Shown: piece by piece, positions 58,321-64,000 of the stretch
Layout of the letters: each line of letters starts with the position of its first letter
How positions within the stretch are numbered: the stretch's first letter is position 1
Source of the DNA: Fasciolopsis buskii
Taxonomy: Eukaryota; Platyhelminthes; Trematoda; Plagiorchiida; Fasciolidae
Direction: 5' to 3'
NCBI GenBank assembly: GCA_008360955.1
Contig: LUCM01010456.1
Span: forward strand, 283,484 to 347,483
DNA: 64,000 nt
Notes under the pieces: model-generated
The model's input: only the letters and a program-made list of their open reading frames with translations
Databases searched by the model: none
What the model was told of the DNA's origin: nothing
Made by a program: the position numbers and the translations under genes

Positions 58321-59890
58321 TCAAGGAAGAATAGTCAGTAAATATTCGTGAGATTGGAATGAAAGCGCTAGGCAGAAATGGATGGATTGCCGATTCACCA
58401 ATGCTGCCGACTGTGTAATCTAATCATATCCCCCTAGTGCTTGGCACAATCTCATTGGAGGACCTCGTGGGTTCCAGCCTGGAAATATGACTAGTCGTAT
58501 TACGGACAGACCATTAGTTGTACCTTTCCGGCGTGTCAGATTACTAACTGCGTCTTATCCTTTGGAGAAGATTCGGCAATCAGGTCATTCTTACCACTGT
58601 GGGGAATATGCATTAACGTGGCAAGAACTGCCAGGAATATGCCCCAGGATGAAGACGAAAGCCGAGGGTGTACTTTCCACCGTGATCAAAATGTAGCCAC
58701 ATCAACTGCAATTATCTGTAATTGAAATCGAACAGGCTTCCGGAAAAATTGCTTGTGTGGCCCGAAATGTGCACAAAAGCAATCTCGGTCTGCACGTTCT
58801 CACAATTCGTGTGAGATCACAAACACCGTACCATGAGTCTATGGCAATGAGGATGCAATTTTTATATGGATAGAATTGACCAAGTGTAGTCATACCAACT
58901 TGTCACCCTTTCATTTGATGAAGGTCAGTATCATACTGTATAAAAAAGATCTTGCAGTCCGTCTCCGTTGTTTTCAGTCGGTTTGAAACAGCCGGAATCA
59001 ACAAGTCAAAACATTTAGATCCCACGGTATTACCTTACATTTTAATATGTGCTCAGTGGTTTTACTACTTCTGAGTTGGGGGATTTTCCCGTTGGCTTCG
59101 ACTGCCAGAATGAACTTAGTCATTCCGTGTTCGAGCTAATTACTGGGAATGAAGACTGAGCTTCAGGCATACAAAAATGTGATTGGGTCGGTTGCCATAT
59201 AAAGCCATCCCCAAATCTGGCATTTTTTTTAATTCACTCACTCCTGTTATCCTGAATAACGTTTCTACCTATCACGTTCTCATCCGTTCCTAATCAAATA
59301 CTTTATTGCTATTATTATTACTACTACTACTACCATTGTTTTACTGCCAGTCGTGTTTACATGTGCAAGTGCTTATGATACCGAAATATCATTCATCTGC
59401 AACGATGATTCCAGCGTCGTGGTGAATATCGACCATGCCTGATCCCGTCTGGTGAATCGGAGTTTGAGTTCCGGTTTTACCTGATCTAACGAAACGTGAT
59501 AATCCCCCAAACACACGTATGCATGTGTACAGGACAGGATATTGAGACCACACGTGGAGATTTCCCGAAGCCCAGCAATCCTAACCAATACAATCCAAAT
59601 TGGAAACCAGTTGTCGATTTCCCGTGTCCACCTCCCGTGTCTGTCTCCGTGACATTTAGGCCCCGAAAATACGGTTTGCATAGACGACTCTAATGCAATT
59701 TACGTTTAATTGACTATCGGTCTCCCATTCCACTCGGTCATCCATAAAGCTGTGTTCACCCGTTTTATCATATTCAGTGTGCGGTACACTTACAAATGCA
59801 AACGTCAGGATGAATTTGAGTTTGATTTGAGAAGGAATTAGGTCGGGGGATGGATGAACAAAGAACAACAGTCTCGCGTCGTTTGCAAAC
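58321..59890. other. Gene-poor stretch
   Basis: Frames at 58487-58696 (plus) and 59373-59681 (minus) overlap others and have no motif. A short ATT/ACT trinucleotide run lies near 59310-59332. Confidence 0.4.
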
Positions 59891-59918
59891 CGGGGGTGAG
59901 GATGAGGGTGGGAGGGGG
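59891..59918 (+). other. G-rich tract, possible G-quadruplex
   Basis: Runs of five, three, three and five G with loops of nine, one and one bases, placed just upstream of a GT microsatellite. Confidence 0.5.
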
Positions 59919-59938
59919 AAGTCAGTGAGCCCTTTTGT

Positions 59939-59965
59939 TTGTGTGTGTGTGTGTGTGTGTGTGTG
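59939..59965. repeat. (GT)n microsatellite
   Basis: About 13 GT units. Confidence 0.95.
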
Positions 59966-60434
59966 AGGGATAGATCTCGGATGAATGACTGACTGATAGT
60001 TGAACGACTGAATGTCATAGTTTGCGCTAGGAGCATTAGGAATTTTTAATCCAATTCCCGGGCTCTCGCAACTCTCGCATTAATTATTGACCTAACTCTC
60101 GCTTAAACCAACTGATTTACCCTCCCGTAACCCGGTTGCAACACCACCACGGTTGCCGACGTCACGGCCACCTCGTTCATTGCTGATTGCCTGATTGTTT
60201 CCGATCCTAACCCGCTGGCTCATGAATGCACTCGCTAGTTCTGGCACGTTTACCCTCACACGGGGTTGGGCTATTTAGCAGAACAACTACACACACAACA
60301 ACATAAACAACAGTAACGACCATCGCAACAAGACAAAAGCGGATACTATACACGCTGGACGTTTGCCCACCCGCGTTCTCGGTCCCATTAGCTCACGGCG
60401 TAGCTATTAATCTACCTACCTGCGAACAATGCTG

Positions 60435-60456
60435 CACACACACACACACACACACA
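60435..60456. repeat. (CA)n microsatellite
   Basis: About 11 CA units, with further CA-rich sequence near 60287-60310. Confidence 0.9.
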
Positions 60457-60675
60457 TACAAACCAACCTTGTTGGGTGTTTGTAAACGGAAATGATTGAG
60501 GCCTGGGACTATGCGAAGCTCCGTTGCACTTAAATTACCCATCCGACAGAATTGGGGAAAGAAAAATCGGGCTCATGACGATTACGCGCGTTCATCGATG
60601 TGGTGGTGATCCGAAATTATCCGGCTAAAAATCACAAAACATCCGCACGCATACGGAACGACTGACAGGCGCGTG

Positions 60676-60800
60676 AGTTGACTAACTGACTGACTGAATG
60701 AACGATTAAATAAGCAGCCTGACTGGATGACTAACTGAATGACTGCTTAAATGTATAAAATGAATGTACGAATGGATGAATGAACAAATAAATGAGCGCA
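60676..60800. repeat. Degenerate TGAN/ACTGA tetranucleotide tract
   Basis: GACTAACTGACTGACTGAAT and similar TGAC, TGAA and TGAG units continue for about 125 bases with interruptions. The texture matches 33590-33960. Confidence 0.55.
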
Positions 60801-61052
60801 AACGCGCAAACAACATACAATTAGCAAATGACAGGGAGTGTCTGAATGAGTATGCGTGTGGTATGTCTGTATGCTTGTATTACAAGCTATTAATGAATCA
60901 CAGCTATATTCATGAGGTAATTTGGCATCTAGCATACACAAGACCGGTTCACCACCTACCCTTCCCCATAATCGAGTATTGGTCTTGGTGGAGGTCATGG
61001 CAATTTACACTCACTTATTCCAATTGTGTACCTGAGCTCATGTTTGTCTGTC

Positions 61053-61096
61053 CGTGTGTGTGTGCGTGTGTGTGTGAGTGTGTGTGTGTGTATGTG
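61053..61096. repeat. Imperfect (GT)n microsatellite
   Basis: About 20 GT units with GC and GA interruptions. Confidence 0.9.
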
Positions 61097-64000
61097 AACT
61101 CACCAGCGAACAGTCAGTGCAAAACAGATGATGGGAATGAGGATGAGAAAGCCCAAGCAGGATGAGAGGACCGGAGGGCACTTCGGGAGTGTGGAGCGTG
61201 AAAATAAATTCTGTCGAAGTCATTTTGTGAAACCATTAATTAACAGGCTGCCCAATTTAATTAGCTTATGGCCTAGGAACATGGATTCGCGCGCACGCGG
61301 TGGTAAATTGTGAGCCAACGCGAGGGAGATAGGGAGAACGAGTGCGATCAACGAACAATTATATGCGGATAGATACACATACAGCCGGCACAGGAACTAA
61401 CTAAGACAAATGCATCCGAGTGTGCGGTCGCGAGTCCTCGTAAACACATCAGTTCATAATGCGATTAAATCCTGCCTTACCCGATGGGAGAATTATTCGG
61501 TGTCCTGCAGAAGTGGGACCAGTTTTAATCACCCATTCATCCATGCATATGTATATAAGCCCTGAAAACACGAGCGCCGCCATCTCTAAGGTACACACAC
61601 CAACACCCCCGTGCGCACACTGATACGGCTGGGAACCCGCATCCGGCATTGAATTAATCACCCGTGTAATCACGATAGATAGATCCTCGTGTCCCTAAAC
61701 CGCTTTTAATGAATTATTTTCGTTGCTTCTATGGCACCGGTGACTCGATGAATGAACATGAACTGGGTGGGCTAAGATATAATTAGCCCAAGTCAAAGCA
61801 GTGGACCAACCGATTTCGGTTTATATGAGCACGCCACATGTGTTGACGATTGTACACAATCGGATACGGGTTCACATTTGATGAACACTCTGCAGAGATG
61901 ATTCGAGAACACGACGACTTCGGAATCTGTCCCCAATCGCAGATCATGGTCAACCTTCATGGGACCAAACACTGAACAGAATTTGCAACCACAAGCTCTC
62001 ACTAAATAATTATAAATAATCAAGCAGTAACTATACCCAAACAATGTAGCTGTGCTATTTCACCTGTGTTTAGTCACCACCTGACATGGTTATTCGTCTA
62101 ACTTCCATGTCCCTCGGTTTCCATCTTGTTTGTATGACTGAACACAAAACGAGACGGTCCACCGAACGAGGGCACTAGAATTTTTCACTCCCCTTGGGTT
62201 CCGGAGTTTATTGAACTCACTACAAAAATATGCGAGATTCCCATAGGTATATTAGACAGTTCATGTTGCCAATGAAATATTTACAAAATGGGAACCATAT
62301 TGACCTGAGTGGATCACCAACAATCAGTCTGTTCCAGAAATAGGGAAAAAAATAAACCAGGGACACATATCGGTTGGTAAAAACTGTTTTTTTTTCACTA
62401 AACAATCCCTAGGCAAAAGCACTCTATCTCTCGTCTCAAACAACAGTGTTAGCTCACCATCATGAAAGCAGCGAGATGTGCCCCAGTTACTCCCAATGAA
62501 AAAAATTTCCCCATCTATATATCCCGTGTTTCGAGGAATCAATGTTCAGTGATACCATGAAAAAATTTACATCTTCACTTAGATGAGTTTGTTTATTGTA
62601 TGGGCGAAATCAAGGTTATCGGAAAAAATCGCCAATGGTATCCGTATCTATGTGAATTCAAGTTGGTGTGGTAATTTAGAAGTCTTATTCACGAATTCTC
62701 ACGATGGTTTTGAATGCTTTTCATCCCCGCCGCCAATACGTGCGTAGTTCATCAGTGTGGATTGTCAGACATTAATCAATTTTATGGAAGCATTTTATCA
62801 TAGCTACCATCCCAGCTACTATAAACGGCTTCGACGTAGTTCTCGGGAACCTAATCATACTTCCATATATCTTTGGGTTGTTTTAATCCTAGGTACACTG
62901 TTTCACGCTCCCACTAGAGTGTCCTCTGTGTTAGGCCACACCATCACCAACGATAACGTCATGTTTCCCTGTTGTCTTCTTCATTTTAGTACCTTCGGTC
63001 ACAAGGTGACAGTGAACGGAAATCGAACGAATTTACATCAGGGACATGTTTCGTTTACTTAGCCCAAACACATCACGTTTAGCTAACACGATTTTCCTAG
63101 GGGAAATGATCCCCCGCCAAGAAAATCAACTGGGGCATAGTCACCGACTGGTTTTCGGTTTCTGCCTCTCAGCTTCTTAATGTGACACGTGATCTATTTT
63201 GTAAACTACGTATTCGACAAGTGTTCTCCAGACTACCCCTTGTTGCTACAACTTGGCCGGAGCTATCGATATGGTAATATGACTAGAATGAAACAATAAT
63301 CATTATTCATAAAAATTGAGCTTAGACGTTACAATTCCATTTATTGTAACTGCAAACATATATGAAGCGGAATTAAGTTGCTATACAGGTATAAAAGCTT
63401 ACATCCATGCCATCCATAGGTAATGAACAAAGGTATGCTACACTCATTCATTCCTCGACTGATATACCCATCGGTAACTTGGCTATGTATCCTCCGGTAC
63501 TTCAGGGTCTTATCCGTTCCAGGTTCCATGCTTCCTAAACCCGGTGTAGCACCATATTTGTGCACACGTAACCAACCTAACCTTGGAAGCAGCGACTACT
63601 TCCAAATGTTGGAAACCGGTGAGGATCACGAACAGTCTAATGGCAAAATTCAGGTGACACTAACAAAAAGTTTCAAGCAAGTCGGTCTTATTTCCATTAG
63701 TTTGAATTTGGTGATTCATCCAGTTTTCGGATCTCTCTTACCATCCTCAAATACTTTCACCTGTTGACCGACAGTTAAAATCGTCGCGGACTTGAAGCAC
63801 TTTCTTTCCTTGTCCGTATCCTTCTTAGTCTTTTAACTATAGAGTGAAATGCTTCGGCAATGTTCATCACGGTTACTCAGCAGCCTTTGACTGTGTGTCC
63901 ATTCGCTTTTGCTCAGAAGATTCCAATCATTTCGCGGTCCTCTTATCTCGTTGAATGATTCAATGATTACTATTCTCAGCGATATCGGTAAATCACTTAG
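61097..64000. other. Gene-free right end
   Basis: No coding feature is supported. Plus frames 62757-63062 and 63423-63767 and minus frames 61793-62044 and 63341-63565 show no motifs and no convincing splice bounds. TAAT-core motifs and GATAGATAGATC occur near 61670-61690. Confidence 0.45.

Noticed and set aside
59496..59693. Proline-rich plus frame (NPNWKPVVDFPCPPPVSVSV)
   Set aside because: It looks somewhat coding and follows a TGTACAG acceptor, but there is no donor, no phase partner and no known motif, and a longer minus frame overlaps it.

Overview
The window looks like non-coding chromosomal DNA from a large, repeat-rich metazoan genome. Most of it is introns, intergenic DNA and decayed mobile elements at roughly 42% GC. 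It is not bacterial: there are no dense collinear genes and no operons. Spliceosomal-type donor and acceptor signals are visible, microsatellites are frequent, and two assembly gaps of about 800 N interrupt it. Several short elements join a tRNA-like (pol III box A/B) head to a hammerhead-ribozyme-like tail. That is the known organisation of the schistosome Sm-alpha SINE-like repeats, so a flatworm (trematode or cestode) is my best guess. This is inference, not proof.

Layout. Positions 1-7.8 kb hold unassigned open frames, including a 223-codon frame at 379-1050 and a 234-codon frame at 7073-7774, with one copy of a short GTAGTC-hairpin repeat at 2.5 kb. At 8.2-9.2 kb there is a clear but broken pogo/Tigger-type DDE transposase on the minus strand. 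At 10.27-10.86 kb lies the 3' end of a LINE-type reverse transcriptase on the minus strand, followed by an unidentified broken frame on the plus strand. From 11 to 30 kb there is little beyond microsatellites, tRNA-derived fragments and the first gap (27,663-28,461). At 30.13-30.58 kb a candidate 3'-terminal exon on the minus strand is followed by AATAAA. At 31.5 kb two copies of the hairpin repeat lie head to head. From 32 to 34 kb microsatellites are dense. From 34 to 45 kb there are weak candidate exons and several tRNA-like heads.

The best-supported host gene is a plus-strand pair of coding exons at 46,423-46,555 and 47,469-47,525. They have good splice signals, matching phase, a stop codon and AATAAA at 47,609. 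They encode the coiled-coil C-terminus of a protein I cannot name. A SINE sits in the intron between them. A second candidate locus is a divergent pair at 57-58.3 kb. The second gap (50,846-51,641) lies inside a long (GTAT)n array. The last 4 kb before 61.1 kb is microsatellite-rich, and nothing coding could be supported after it.

No CRISPR array, rRNA gene, intact tRNA gene, operon or intact mobile element was found. The most interesting material is the set of two unrelated-looking repeat families that both keep a stem followed by GAAAC, like the 3' half of a hammerhead core. Homology calls rest on reading translations by eye, with no database search.
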